From: JADJYF01 sp050186725
GTDB lineage: Bacteria; Pseudomonadota; Gammaproteobacteria; Ga0077536
Direction of reading: 5' to 3'
Assembly: GCA_050186725.1 (NCBI GenBank)
Contig: JBFWYG010000003.1
Coordinates: 89,426 to 153,425 of the forward strand
Length of the DNA stretch: 64,000 nucleotides
This document shows positions 44,866-53,359 of the stretch, piece by piece (position 1 is the stretch's first letter; every line of letters starts with the position of its first letter). The notes beneath the pieces were generated by a model. The model had not been told where the DNA came from, did no database searches, and saw only the letters and a program-made list of their open reading frames with translations. The position numbers and the translations under genes were made by a program.

Positions 44866-46328
44866 AGGAAATCACTGCTGCCGGCCGCGTCGCCGAGCGC
44901 GGCCTGCTGACGAAGCCGCACGAAGCGGCCGTTGATCCAGTGCGAATAGCCGAGCGTCGCATCGATATGGGCGTTGGCCTTCCAGCGCACCCGCCCGTCG
45001 ATGGCGTGCCCGAGGAAATCGCCACTCGCGCCGCTGCGATCGCGATTGAAGCGGCTGTCGCCATTGATGCCGTTCAGCAGGTTGTTGAAGCGATCGCGCT
45101 TGCTCGCGAGCCAGTACCACGCGTAGCCGAGGTCGAAGGCGAGCCCGCGGCGCGGCTCGAACTCGAGCTTGAGCTTCGGCGCCTTCACGTTCTCGAACAC
45201 GATGTTGTCGTCGGCCGACCACGGACGCGCGAAGCCGAAGAAGCGTTCGAAGCGCTGGTCGACGTCGTCGTCGGGATCGCGATCGCCGCTGGCGAAGGCA
45301 TAGAAGGCGCTGAAGCGCGGCTTCCACGGGTGCGGGACGGTGTAGCCGAACTCCAGCAGGTAGGCCCAGGCCGATTTGCGGCGCGCGCCTTCATGGCCGA
45401 ACTGGTGGAGCAGGCCCAAGTCGAAATCGGCCGCCGTGCCGGGCAGCACGCCGAACGCACGCAGGCCCGGCGAGTGCACCTCGCGGCGCGCCAGCGTGCC
45501 GCGTTCGCGCTGGCGTAGCCCCATGTAGTAGGGCTGCACGGTGACGAACTCGGACCAGCGTCGCCAGTTGACGATGCCGCCGTAGAACCACACGTCGTGG
45601 TTGCGCGCGTCGAAGCGTTCGATGTCGCGCAGTAGGGGCTGCACGCCCCACAGGTCCACTTCCCAGTCGTTCGCTTCCTGGCCGAGGTTCAAGCGGAAGC
45701 CTTCGTGGTTGTTGGTGGTGTTGCGCCACTGGTTGTTGCCGAGCAGGCGGCGATCGAGCGACTCCCAGGACATGCGTCCCGCGCGCAGGCGCAGCGGACG
45801 CTGGTTGCCGCGCGGGTCGGCGCCGAGCGCGCCGACGAAGTTCAACTCGACGTAACCCTGGATCAGTTCGTGTTCGTTCCAGTCGCGGGTATCGCGCGCG
45901 AACTCGCTGTTGGATGCGCGCGAATCCTGGTATTCCACCGCGAAGCGCAGCGGGTCCAGCAGTTCGCGTACGCCTAAGAAGACGCGGGTGCGATGCAGGA
46001 AATTCTCGTCGGTCGCGAGGGACGGCCGGCGCAGATCGTCACGCCGGTATTCCATGCGTTCGCGGAAGTCCATGCCGGCGTCCAGCCAGTCCAGTCCGTC
46101 GAAGGCGGCAATGCCGGTGGCGCCGAGGTTGCGCACGTAGCGCGGCGGATCGGTCTCCGGATGGGTACCATGGCTGCGCGCCTTCACGGCATAGGACTTC
46201 GGCGCCGGCGCGGCCGACGCCCCGGAAGCGTTGTCGTAGGCCCGGGCGGAATTTGAAAGGGCGGCGGCCAGGATGAAGCCCGCCAGGCGCAGTGGACGCC
46301 CGATGCGAGACAAGGATGGAGCGGACAA
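44826..46328 (-). CDS. Alginate-export (AlgE-like) outer-membrane porin
   Basis: 500 residues with a signal peptide (to about 29). Family blocks of Alginate_exp: AGMDFRERMEYR, FLHRTRVFLGVRELLDPLRF, EYQDSRASNS, ELIQGYVELNFVG, LRAGRMSWESLDRRLLGNNQ, and VWFYGGIVNWRRW. The C-terminus (LYLELSFSALPLL) suits an 18-strand barrel. It may export or take up an anionic oligo- or polysaccharide. No alg biosynthesis genes are in the window. A 25-nt perfect palindrome lies 125 nt upstream, in the region shared with the divergent tripartite exporter. Overlaps the VanZ-like gene tail-to-tail. Confidence 0.9.
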   Translation of the reverse strand: MSAPSLSRIGRPLRLAGFILAAALSNSARAYDNASGASAAPAPKSYAVKARSHGTHPETDPPRYVRNLGATGIAAFDGLDWLDAGMDFRERMEYRRDDLRRPSLATDENFLHRTRVFLGVRELLDPLRFAVEYQDSRASNSEFARDTRDWNEHELIQGYVELNFVGALGADPRGNQRPLRLRAGRMSWESLDRRLLGNNQWRNTTNNHEGFRLNLGQEANDWEVDLWGVQPLLRDIERFDARNHDVWFYGGIVNWRRWSEFVTVQPYYMGLRQRERGTLARREVHSPGLRAFGVLPGTAADFDLGLLHQFGHEGARRKSAWAYLLEFGYTVPHPWKPRFSAFYAFASGDRDPDDDVDQRFERFFGFARPWSADDNIVFENVKAPKLKLEFEPRRGLAFDLGYAWYWLASKRDRFNNLLNGINGDSRFNRDRSGASGDFLGHAIDGRVRWKANAHIDATLGYSHWINGRFVRLRQQAALGDAAGSSDFLYLELSFSALPLL

Positions 46329-46696
46329 GATCAGTTCCCGTCGGTGGTGGACCGGGCGTTCGGTGCAGAATAGGTGCCAAGCGGAGGAACGCCGCGAATC
46401 CGCTGGTCACAGGCGCGAAGCGGGTACAGCCGAGGAAATGTCACGGCACCCCGTCGTATATGACCGTCATATACGACAGCGTCTCGGGCAGAACGAGCAC
46501 CGCGACCTGCATGATCCTCCTGACAGGGCGCGCGCGTACACACTGACTGGGCCCGACGAGTCCGAGGGTCGGCAGCGGCGCCCCCTTTTATGGATATTTC
46601 GAACTGACCTTTCAGGCAATTCGAGTTTTCTTGATGCACCGTGCTCTGGTTCAATAGCGCTCCCCTGCACCGACCGACTCACAGGAACTCCGTCTG
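46329..46696. other. Divergent regulatory region between porin and exporter operon
   Basis: 368 nt without a gene. It is distinctly less GC-rich than its flanks in its right half (about 46560-46660). It contains the perfect palindrome at 46453-46477 and must hold both divergent promoters; no hexamer pair is strong enough to call. Confidence 0.7.
46453..46477. promoter_or_regulatory. 25-nt perfect palindrome, probable operator
   Basis: Arms GTCGTATATGAC and GTCATATACGAC are exact complements around one central C. Length, symmetry and AT-rich arm centres in a GC-rich region are typical of a dimeric TetR/GntR-type repressor site. It sits between the divergent porin and exporter operon, 125 nt from one start and 219 nt from the other. 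No repressor gene is adjacent. Confidence 0.65.
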
Positions 46697-48415
46697 ATGG
46701 CCGCCAGCGACTCGCTCCCAGGTCTGTCTTCCCTGGTGCGCTCGTTGCTGGGGCCGGAGCGCGACCTCTACGGTCTGCTGCTGGTCTACGGCCTCGCGGT
46801 CAGCGCCCTGACCCTCGCGGTGCCGCTGTCGGTGCAGGTGCTGATCTCCACGGTGGCCAATACCGCGCTGCTGCAGTCGGTGCTGGTGCTGTCGGCCATC
46901 CTATTCGTGCTGCTGCTGCTCTCGGGCCTGTTCGTCGCGGCACAGACCTATGTCATGGAGCTCTTCGAGCGACGCTTCTTCGCGCGCGTGGTGTCGGCGG
47001 TGAGCCTGCGCCTCATCTACGCGCGCTCAGCGTTCATGGAGAGCATCAACCGCGACGAGCTGGTCAACCGCTACTTCGACATCATGACCGTGCAGAAGAG
47101 CCTGCCCGCGCTCTTGACCGGCGGCCTGTCATTGCTGCTGCAGGGCGTGGTCGGCATCACCTTGACGTCGTTCTATCACCCCGCGTTTCTGCTGTTCAAC
47201 CTGCTGCTGATCCTGACCGGCTACCTGGTCTACCGCGTGTTCGATCGCGCCGCCGCGCGCACCGCGGTGGCGATGTCGGCGGCCAAGTACGACTGCGCGA
47301 AATGGCTGGAGGACCTGTCGCGCAGCAACAGCTTCTTCAAGGCGACGCGCACCACCGAGTGGGCGCTGGAGCGCACCGTGCGGCTGCGCGACACTTACCT
47401 CGCGCGGCACCGCAGCCACTTCCATTTCGCCTTCGCGCAGGTGGTGGGCTATCTCGCGCTCTACGCCGGCGCAAGCGCGGCTTTGCTCGGCGTCGGCGGC
47501 TGGCTGGTGATCGAAGGCCAGCTCACCGTCGGGCAGCTGGTCGCGGCGGAGCTCATCCTGTCGGCGATCTTCGCCTCGCTCACCCGCCTCGGCTACTACC
47601 TCGAGCTCTACTACGAGCTGTACGCCGCTTTGTCCAAGCTGAGCCAGCTGTTCGCCATGCCGGTGGAAGAAGTCCGCGGCGACCATCAGCTCGACAACTG
47701 GCGGGGTGGCCTGCGCTGCCAGGACGTCCACCTCGCGCTGCCGGGCGGCCCTTGGCAACTCGACTTCGAGCTGCCGGCCGGTGCCAAGGTCGCGGTGTTG
47801 GCCCGTTCGCACACCCAGATCAAGGCCTTCACCGATCTCCTGCTCGGCCATCGTCGTCCGGACCGCGGCGCCGTGCTGCTCGACGGGCACGAAGTGAGCG
47901 AGGTCGATCCGCTGACGCTGCGCGACGCGGTGCTGGTCATCGACGGCACCACCCTGCCCGAGTGCCGCATCGCAGAGTTCCTGGACATAGCCTCGCCCGG
48001 CGTGACGCGCGCGCGGATGCGCGAGGTCGTGGAACTGGTGGGCCTGGGGCACGAGGTCAGCGCGCTGCCGGAGGGACTGGACCAGATGCTCACGCCCTAC
48101 GGACATCCGCTGTCCTTCGCCGGCATGATCAAGCTCAAGATTGCCCACGCGCTGCTGGCCAAGCCACGCATGCTGGTACTGACGCCCCTGTTCGACAGCG
48201 TGTCGCTCGCGCCGCGCGGCTCCATCCTGCGACACCTCGCGAGCCTGCCCGAGCTGACCGTGCTGTGTTTCTCCACGCGGCGCGAGGTCGACCAGTTCGA
48301 CCAGTTCCTGCTGTGGGATTTCGATCACCTCGAACAGCTGCCCGACGCGGCCGAACTCGAGCGCCGGGCGGCGCTGGCGGCGCGCGCGTCGAATGCCGGG
48401 AGCACGCCATGGTGA
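46697..48415 (+). CDS. ABC transporter-like membrane protein with degenerate (pseudo) ATPase domain
   Basis: 572 residues with the layout of type I secretion ABC proteins: six membrane helices (about 20-300; no C39 peptidase or CLD), then a nucleotide-binding-like domain. The fold is recognisable (LRCQDVHLALPGG, VAVLARSHTQIKAF, GHRRPDRGAVLLDGHEVSEV), but every catalytic motif is lost. Walker A GxxGxGKS is ARSHTQIKA (369-377), the signature LSGGQ is LSFAG (472-476), Walker B/D-loop LLDEATSALD is VLTPLFDSV, and the H-loop His is replaced (CFSTRRE). ATP hydrolysis is not expected. It heads an operon with an HlyD-type adaptor (7-nt overlap) and a TolC-type channel. The frame is intact, so this is conserved divergence rather than decay. 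Confidence 0.88.
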   Translation: MAASDSLPGLSSLVRSLLGPERDLYGLLLVYGLAVSALTLAVPLSVQVLISTVANTALLQSVLVLSAILFVLLLLSGLFVAAQTYVMELFERRFFARVVSAVSLRLIYARSAFMESINRDELVNRYFDIMTVQKSLPALLTGGLSLLLQGVVGITLTSFYHPAFLLFNLLLILTGYLVYRVFDRAAARTAVAMSAAKYDCAKWLEDLSRSNSFFKATRTTEWALERTVRLRDTYLARHRSHFHFAFAQVVGYLALYAGASAALLGVGGWLVIEGQLTVGQLVAAELILSAIFASLTRLGYYLELYYELYAALSKLSQLFAMPVEEVRGDHQLDNWRGGLRCQDVHLALPGGPWQLDFELPAGAKVAVLARSHTQIKAFTDLLLGHRRPDRGAVLLDGHEVSEVDPLTLRDAVLVIDGTTLPECRIAEFLDIASPGVTRARMREVVELVGLGHEVSALPEGLDQMLTPYGHPLSFAGMIKLKIAHALLAKPRMLVLTPLFDSVSLAPRGSILRHLASLPELTVLCFSTRREVDQFDQFLLWDFDHLEQLPDAAELERRAALAARASNAGSTPW

Positions 48416-49491
48416 AGCGCACCGTCGAAGCTCTGCGCGCCGTCGCGCCTTTCGCCCGCCCCGAGCACGTCGCGCGCCTCGGCGGCAGCGTGGCGCTCGC
48501 CCCCACGCCGCTGCGTGCAGGTGCCGGCGTGCTGGCCGTGCTGCTGATGGTCGCGGGCGCCCTGCTCTACGCGGTGCCGTGGGTGCAGACGTCCTATGGC
48601 GCGGGCCAGGTCGCGGCGCTCGACCCGGCCGACCGGCCGCAGGCGCTGAACGTGCTGGTCGACGGCCGCATCAACCGCTGGTTCGTGCAGGACGGCAGTC
48701 GGGTGGCCGCGGGCGATCCGATAGTCGAGGTGCTGGACGTCGATCCGCGTTTCGTCGAACGGCTCGGTGCCGAGCGCGAGGCGCTGGCCAATGCGCTCGA
48801 ATCCGCGCGCATCGCCACCGAGACCGCCAAGCTCGACGCCGACCGGCAGGAGCGCCTGTTCAAGGATGGGCTCGCGGCGCGCAAGGATTTCGAGTCGGCG
48901 CAGATTCGCTACAAGGAACTGCGTGCGCGCGAATCGGCCGCGCGCGCGGCGCTCGCCAAGGCGGACATCGGCGTCTCGCGCCAATCCTCGCAGCTGGTGC
49001 GCGCGCCGCAGGACGGCCGCATAGTGCGCATCCTGGGCGGCACCACGGCGACCCTGGTGAAGGCCGGTGACGAGGTGGCGACCTTCGCGCCCGAGCGCGT
49101 GCGGCGCGCGGTGGAAGTCTACGTGAGCGGGCTCGACGCGCCGCTGGTGCAGCCGGGCATGCGCGCGCGCATCATGTTCGAAGGCTGGCCCGCGGTGCAG
49201 TTCAGCGGCTGGCCGCGCGCGGCGCTCGGCACCTTTCCCGGCATCGTGCAGAGCCTGGACCCGGCGGTGTCGCCCAACGGCCGGTTCCGCGTGCTCCTGG
49301 TCGAAGACCCCGACGAACCCTGGCCCGAGGCGCGCTACCTGCGCCTGGGTGGCCAGGCCAAGGCCTGGATCCAGCTCGGCACCGTGCGCCTGGGCTACGA
49401 ACTGTGGCGTCAGCTGAACCAGTTCCCGCCGCGGCCGGTGGACGGCGCCGCCGCGCCGACCGAGGGCGCCGCCAAGACCGCGACCAAATGA
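48409..49491 (+). CDS. HlyD/MFP-type periplasmic adaptor
   Basis: 360 residues. N-terminal cytoplasmic segment, one membrane helix (about 40-60), a lipoyl/barrel half (LNVLVDGRINRWFVQDGSRV then AAGDPIVEVLDVD), a short coiled-coil hairpin (about 118-185, ERLGAEREALANALESARIA ... KELRARESAARAALAKAD), the second lipoyl half (VRAPQDGRIVRILG) and a beta domain (VEVYVSGLDAPLVQPGMRAR). It bridges the inner-membrane protein and the TolC-like channel. The start ATG at 48409 overlaps the previous gene by seven bases and the stop overlaps the next start (ATGA), so stoichiometric co-translation is likely. Confidence 0.92.
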   Translation: MVKRTVEALRAVAPFARPEHVARLGGSVALAPTPLRAGAGVLAVLLMVAGALLYAVPWVQTSYGAGQVAALDPADRPQALNVLVDGRINRWFVQDGSRVAAGDPIVEVLDVDPRFVERLGAEREALANALESARIATETAKLDADRQERLFKDGLAARKDFESAQIRYKELRARESAARAALAKADIGVSRQSSQLVRAPQDGRIVRILGGTTATLVKAGDEVATFAPERVRRAVEVYVSGLDAPLVQPGMRARIMFEGWPAVQFSGWPRAALGTFPGIVQSLDPAVSPNGRFRVLLVEDPDEPWPEARYLRLGGQAKAWIQLGTVRLGYELWRQLNQFPPRPVDGAAAPTEGAAKTATK

Positions 49492-50882
49492 AGCTCAGGG
49501 TCATTGCGTTCTCCTGGCTCTCGTTCTGCCTGCCGGCATGGGCGGTGGAGCCGCTCACCCTCGACGAGGTGCTGTCCTCGTCGCTCGAACACTTTCCGCG
49601 CATCCAGCGCGCGGTGGAGGAGAAGCTCGCGCGTGAGGGTGACCTGCAGAAGGCCGAGGGCGCGTTCGATCTCGCGCTCGAGCAGGATTCGCTGCTGTGG
49701 GCGAGCGGCTACTACGAAGGACGCTCGGTGGAGAGCCGGCTGGTGAAGCCGCTGCCACAATCGAATGCCAAGCTCACCGCCGGCTACCGCATCGCGAACG
49801 ACGACTTCCCCATCTACCAGCAGGAACGCGTGACCAACGACGCCGGCGAGATCAACTTCGGCGTGGTGTTTTCACTCTGGCGCGATCGGGACATCGATCC
49901 GCGGCGCTTCGAGCTGCTGCGCGCGCGGCTCGCGATCACGGAGGCCGATCTCGATCTCGCCCTCGCGCGGGTTGTCACCCAGCGCAACGCGGCCCATGCC
50001 TACTGGCGCTGGGTCGCGGCCGGCCGGCGGGTTGAGATCTACCGACAGCTCGCCGCGCTGGCCGATGCGCGCATGGCCGGGCTCGAACGACGCGTGGCCG
50101 CCGGTGACGTCGCCGCCATCCAGGTGGTGGAGAACCGGCAGAACCTGCTGCGCCGGCAGAGCCTTTTGACCACGGCCGAGCGTGACTTCGAGACCACCGC
50201 CATCGATCTGTCGCTCTACCTGCGGGATAGCGCGGGCAGGCCGCTGCAACCCGAGCCCACGCGCGCGCCGGCCGCGTTGCAGCCGCTCGCGCCGCTGCCC
50301 GCCCACGATCGCGCGTTCATCGCAGCTGTGCTGGAACGCCGGCCGGAGTTCGCGCGCATCGACGCGGGTCTCGATCGCGAGCGCGGCCGCCTGCGGCTGG
50401 CCGAGAACGAATTGAAACCGCGTATCGATCTGGGGCTCAAGGCCGGGCAGGATCTGGGCGGCGGCGCGCGCAGCCGCGAGGACTTCGATACGCTGGTCGA
50501 CGTCACCATCTCCATTCCCCTGGAGACCCGTCGCGGTCGAGGCATGGCCGCCGAGGCGCGCTCGCGCCTGCGTCAACTCGAACTCGATCGCCAGCTTCTG
50601 CAGGACCAGGTGGCAATCGAGATCGACAAGCTCGAGACCACCATCGATGCGGCGCGCGAGTTCGTCGGGCTGACCTCGGCCGAAGTGGAACAGGCGGCGC
50701 TCATGGAGCAGGCGGAGCGTGATCGCTTCAGCGCGGGCGCGAGCGACTTCTTCCTGGTCAACCTGCGCGAGGAGCGCAGCGCCGACGCGCGCATTCGTCA
50801 CATCGACGCGCACCTCGGCTACACCACGAGCGTGGTCGACTACCAGGCAGCGACCTTCGACACCACCGCGCTCGGACTCTGA
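49488..50882 (+). CDS. TolC-family outer-membrane channel
   Basis: 464 residues with a signal peptide (1-18, ending PAWA). Outer-membrane efflux protein pattern: LTLDEVLSSSLEHFPRIQRA at the start, then long alternating helices (DLDLALARVVTQRNAAHAYW) and two barrel segments. The C-terminal repeat (QVAIEIDKLETTIDAAREFV, DFFLVNLREERSADARIRHI) is typical. Third gene of the operon with the pseudo-ATPase ABC protein and HlyD-type adaptor. The start is fixed by the ATGA overlap and the signal peptide. The assembled three-part system would span both membranes; the exported substrate is unknown. Confidence 0.92.
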   Translation: MKLRVIAFSWLSFCLPAWAVEPLTLDEVLSSSLEHFPRIQRAVEEKLAREGDLQKAEGAFDLALEQDSLLWASGYYEGRSVESRLVKPLPQSNAKLTAGYRIANDDFPIYQQERVTNDAGEINFGVVFSLWRDRDIDPRRFELLRARLAITEADLDLALARVVTQRNAAHAYWRWVAAGRRVEIYRQLAALADARMAGLERRVAAGDVAAIQVVENRQNLLRRQSLLTTAERDFETTAIDLSLYLRDSAGRPLQPEPTRAPAALQPLAPLPAHDRAFIAAVLERRPEFARIDAGLDRERGRLRLAENELKPRIDLGLKAGQDLGGGARSREDFDTLVDVTISIPLETRRGRGMAAEARSRLRQLELDRQLLQDQVAIEIDKLETTIDAAREFVGLTSAEVEQAALMEQAERDRFSAGASDFFLVNLREERSADARIRHIDAHLGYTTSVVDYQAATFDTTALGL

Positions 50883-50903
50883 GCGGCACGCAGCAGCGCG
50901 AGG

Positions 50904-52487
50904 TCAGGCCGCGCGATGGGTAGCCACGGCGCTGGTCGCGTGCCCGGCGATTGCCGCGCGTTCGACCAGTTCGGTGGTGATGTTCCGCTCGCCGGCGGTG
51001 GCGCGGAAGTCGTCGATCACCTCCAGCACGTCCTGGTCGATGCTGACGCAGGCGCGCAGGTCGATCACCACGTGGGAACCGGCCGGAATGACGCTGAACT
51101 CCTTCAGGATCGCGCCCTTGTTCAGGAAGGTCACTTCCTCGGCGAGGCGCATGGTGACGATATGCTTGTGCGCGGCATCGTCGACCGCCTCCATGTGCAG
51201 GAAGTGGGAGTTGAGATAGCTGCGGCGCAGGAGGAACAGCACCGACACCGTGACGCCGGCGGCGATGCCGGTCAGGAGATCGGTCAGCACCACGCCCGCG
51301 ATCGTCACCACGAACGGCAGGAACTGCGCCAGTCCTTGCCGGTACACGGCGCGGAACAAGGACGGCTGGGCGAGCTTGTAACCGACCAGCAGCAGGATGC
51401 CCGCCAGCACGGCCAGCGGAATGAGATTCAGGAGGCGCGGCAACGCGATGACCGCCACCAGCATCAGCACGCCGTGCAGGATGGCCGACAGCCGACCGTG
51501 CGCGCCCGACTGGATGTTGGCCGAACTGCGCACGATCACCTGGGTGATGGGCAGGCCGCCGATCAGGCCGGAAATGATGTTGCCGCCGCCCTGGGCCACC
51601 AGCTCGCGGTTGGTCGGCGTGACGCGCTTGTGCGGGTCGAGTTTGTCGGTCGCCTCCACGCAGAGCAGGGTCTCGAGACTCGCGACCACCGCCAGCGTGG
51701 CGGCAGTGGTGTAGATCGCGGGGTTGCCGAGGGCCGACCAGTCCGGATAGGTCAACAGGCCCAGCAGGCCCGCGAAACCGTCGGCCACCGGCACCGCCAC
51801 CAGGTGGGCCGCGGACAGTGCCGCGTCCGGCATGTACTGGGTCGCGACCGTCTGGAACAGGATGCCGCAGATCACCGCGGTGAGTGCGCCAGGCACCACC
51901 TGGAAGAAGCGGTGACGGGGCTTCAGCACGTTGTCCCACAGCAGCAGGATGGCGAGCGTCATGGCGGTCACGCCCATGGCGCTTGCATCGATGTGATCGA
52001 GAGTGCTGGACAGCGCCGTGAGTGTCGTTTCGCCGTCCGGCTGCACGAAGGCCTCGTCGCCCTCGAAATCGGCGTCGTAGCCAAAGGCGTGCGGCACCTG
52101 CTTCATGACGATGATGATGCCGATGCCGGCCAGCATGCCCTTGATCACCGCCGAGGGGAAAAAGTAGCCGAGCACGCCGGCGCGCGCTATGCCGAGCACG
52201 ATCTGCAGCGCGCCCGCCAGCACCACCGCGACCAGGAAGGCCTCGAAGCTGCCGAGGTCCTGGATCGCGGCGAACACGATCACCGCCAGGCCGGCCGCAG
52301 GTCCGGAGACGCCGAGCGGCGAGCCGCTCATGGCGCCCACCACGATACCGCCGATCACCCCCGCGACGAGGCCCGCGAACAGCGGCGCGCCGCTGGCGAG
52401 CGCGATGCCGAGACACAGGGGCAGCGCGACGAAGAACACCACGATACTGGCCGGCACGTCCTGCCGGGCATGGTCGAACAAGCTCAT
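50904..52487 (-). CDS. SulP-family anion (probable bicarbonate) transporter with STAS domain
   Basis: 527 residues: about 12-14 membrane helices (ARQDVPASIVVFFVALPLCL, GSPLGVSGPAAGLAVIVF, NIISGLIGGLPITQVIVRSS), then a C-terminal STAS-like domain (about 440-520; VTFLNKGAILKEFSVIPAGS, VVIDLRACVSIDQDV). This branch commonly pairs with beta-carbonic anhydrase, and here one is encoded 82 nt upstream on the same strand, pointing to bicarbonate rather than sulfate. ATG at 52487 chosen because it starts the conserved MSLFDHARQDVPAS opening. A LysR-type regulator diverges from this operon. Confidence 0.92.
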   Translation of the reverse strand: MSLFDHARQDVPASIVVFFVALPLCLGIALASGAPLFAGLVAGVIGGIVVGAMSGSPLGVSGPAAGLAVIVFAAIQDLGSFEAFLVAVVLAGALQIVLGIARAGVLGYFFPSAVIKGMLAGIGIIIVMKQVPHAFGYDADFEGDEAFVQPDGETTLTALSSTLDHIDASAMGVTAMTLAILLLWDNVLKPRHRFFQVVPGALTAVICGILFQTVATQYMPDAALSAAHLVAVPVADGFAGLLGLLTYPDWSALGNPAIYTTAATLAVVASLETLLCVEATDKLDPHKRVTPTNRELVAQGGGNIISGLIGGLPITQVIVRSSANIQSGAHGRLSAILHGVLMLVAVIALPRLLNLIPLAVLAGILLLVGYKLAQPSLFRAVYRQGLAQFLPFVVTIAGVVLTDLLTGIAAGVTVSVLFLLRRSYLNSHFLHMEAVDDAAHKHIVTMRLAEEVTFLNKGAILKEFSVIPAGSHVVIDLRACVSIDQDVLEVIDDFRATAGERNITTELVERAAIAGHATSAVATHRAA

Positions 52488-52569
52488 GTCACAGGCTTCC
52501 GCGATTCGGACTGAAGGGCACAACGCGTCGCAAGCTCGCATTCATGCGCGGCGGGGGTCCCTGGCAGGT

Positions 52570-53238
52570 TCACTTGGCAGTGCCGGCGACGGCGGTTTCG
52601 CGCCCCATCATCCGGGCATAGACCTCCGGCAGCGGCCCGAAGCTCTGCGCCTGATCGTCGTACGCGAGCAGCTCGCCGCTCTCGATCTCGTACATCCAGC
52701 CGTGCAGGTACAGACGCTTGGTGGCGACGCGCGCCGCCACCAGCGGATGGGTGCGCAGGTGCATGAGCTGCGCCAGGACGTTCTGTTCCGTGATGGCGCG
52801 CAGGTGCGAGGCGTCCAGCGTCCCCTGGTGCGAATGCTTGACCACTTCGACCGCGGCCCGCGACAGGTCGAGCCAGTCACGCACGTGCGGCAAATCCTTC
52901 AAGGCCTCCGGGGTGATGGCGCCCTGCATGGCACCGCAATGGGTATGCCCGCAAATGACGATGTGGGTGACGTTCAGCACGGCGACCGCGTACTCGATGG
53001 ACGCCGTCACGCCGCCGGCCGGGCCCCCGTGGGGCGGCACGATGTTGCCGGCGTTACGGATGATGAACAGGTCGCCCGGGTTGCTCTGCGTGACCAGGTT
53101 CGGGTCGATGCGCGAGTCCGAGCAAGTGATGAACAGCACTTCCGGGCGCTGGCCGAGGGCGAGTTCGGTAAAGAGTTCCTGATGCTGGGGAAACACTTGC
53201 TTCTTGAAGCTCGCGAAACCCGTGATGACGTGATCCAT
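52570..53238 (-). CDS. can: Beta-class carbonic anhydrase
   Basis: 222 residues. Zinc ligands C39, H98 and C101 with the catalytic dyad D41/R43 (ITCSDSRIDP and VICGHTHCGAM). RNAGNIVPP and GGVTASIEYAV complete the dimer/active-site core. It interconverts CO2 and bicarbonate in the cytoplasm. It precedes the SulP transporter in one transcription unit, so the pair likely imports and equilibrates inorganic carbon for carboxylations or pH balance. Start ATG at 53238 with a GGAG-like AAGGAGAAACC leader. Confidence 0.95.
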   Translation of the reverse strand: MDHVITGFASFKKQVFPQHQELFTELALGQRPEVLFITCSDSRIDPNLVTQSNPGDLFIIRNAGNIVPPHGGPAGGVTASIEYAVAVLNVTHIVICGHTHCGAMQGAITPEALKDLPHVRDWLDLSRAAVEVVKHSHQGTLDASHLRAITEQNVLAQLMHLRTHPLVAARVATKRLYLHGWMYEIESGELLAYDDQAQSFGPLPEVYARMMGRETAVAGTAK

Positions 53239-53293
53239 CCGGTTTCTCCTTCACTCGATGACTACGGGAACCAGGATGGTAGGCGCGGCTCTC

Positions 53294-53359
53294 TTATCAA
53301 GATAGACAAGGATCGGAGAATTATCGATCATGTTTTTCTATCAGCGAGAAACTATCGAT
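53294..53359. promoter_or_regulatory. Divergent control region with repeated TATC/GATA half-sites
   Basis: An AT-rich strip between the carbonic anhydrase and LysR-type genes. TATC-AA-GATA palindrome at 53295-53304, ATCGAT at 53323-53328 and 53354-53359, and CTATC at 53338 and 53352. Repeated ATAG/CTAT units are the currency of OxyR-type binding sites, but spacing is not the canonical four times ten. Probably the binding region of the adjacent regulator (inference). Confidence 0.4.

Noticed and set aside
46273..48408. Long N-terminal extension of the HlyD-type adaptor
   Set aside because: The frame is open through the ABC gene but shows no similarity; the adaptor clearly begins at MVKRTVEAL (48409).
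46697..48415. Calling the exporter ABC protein a functional type I secretion ATPase
   Set aside because: Walker A, signature, Walker B and H-loop residues are all substituted.
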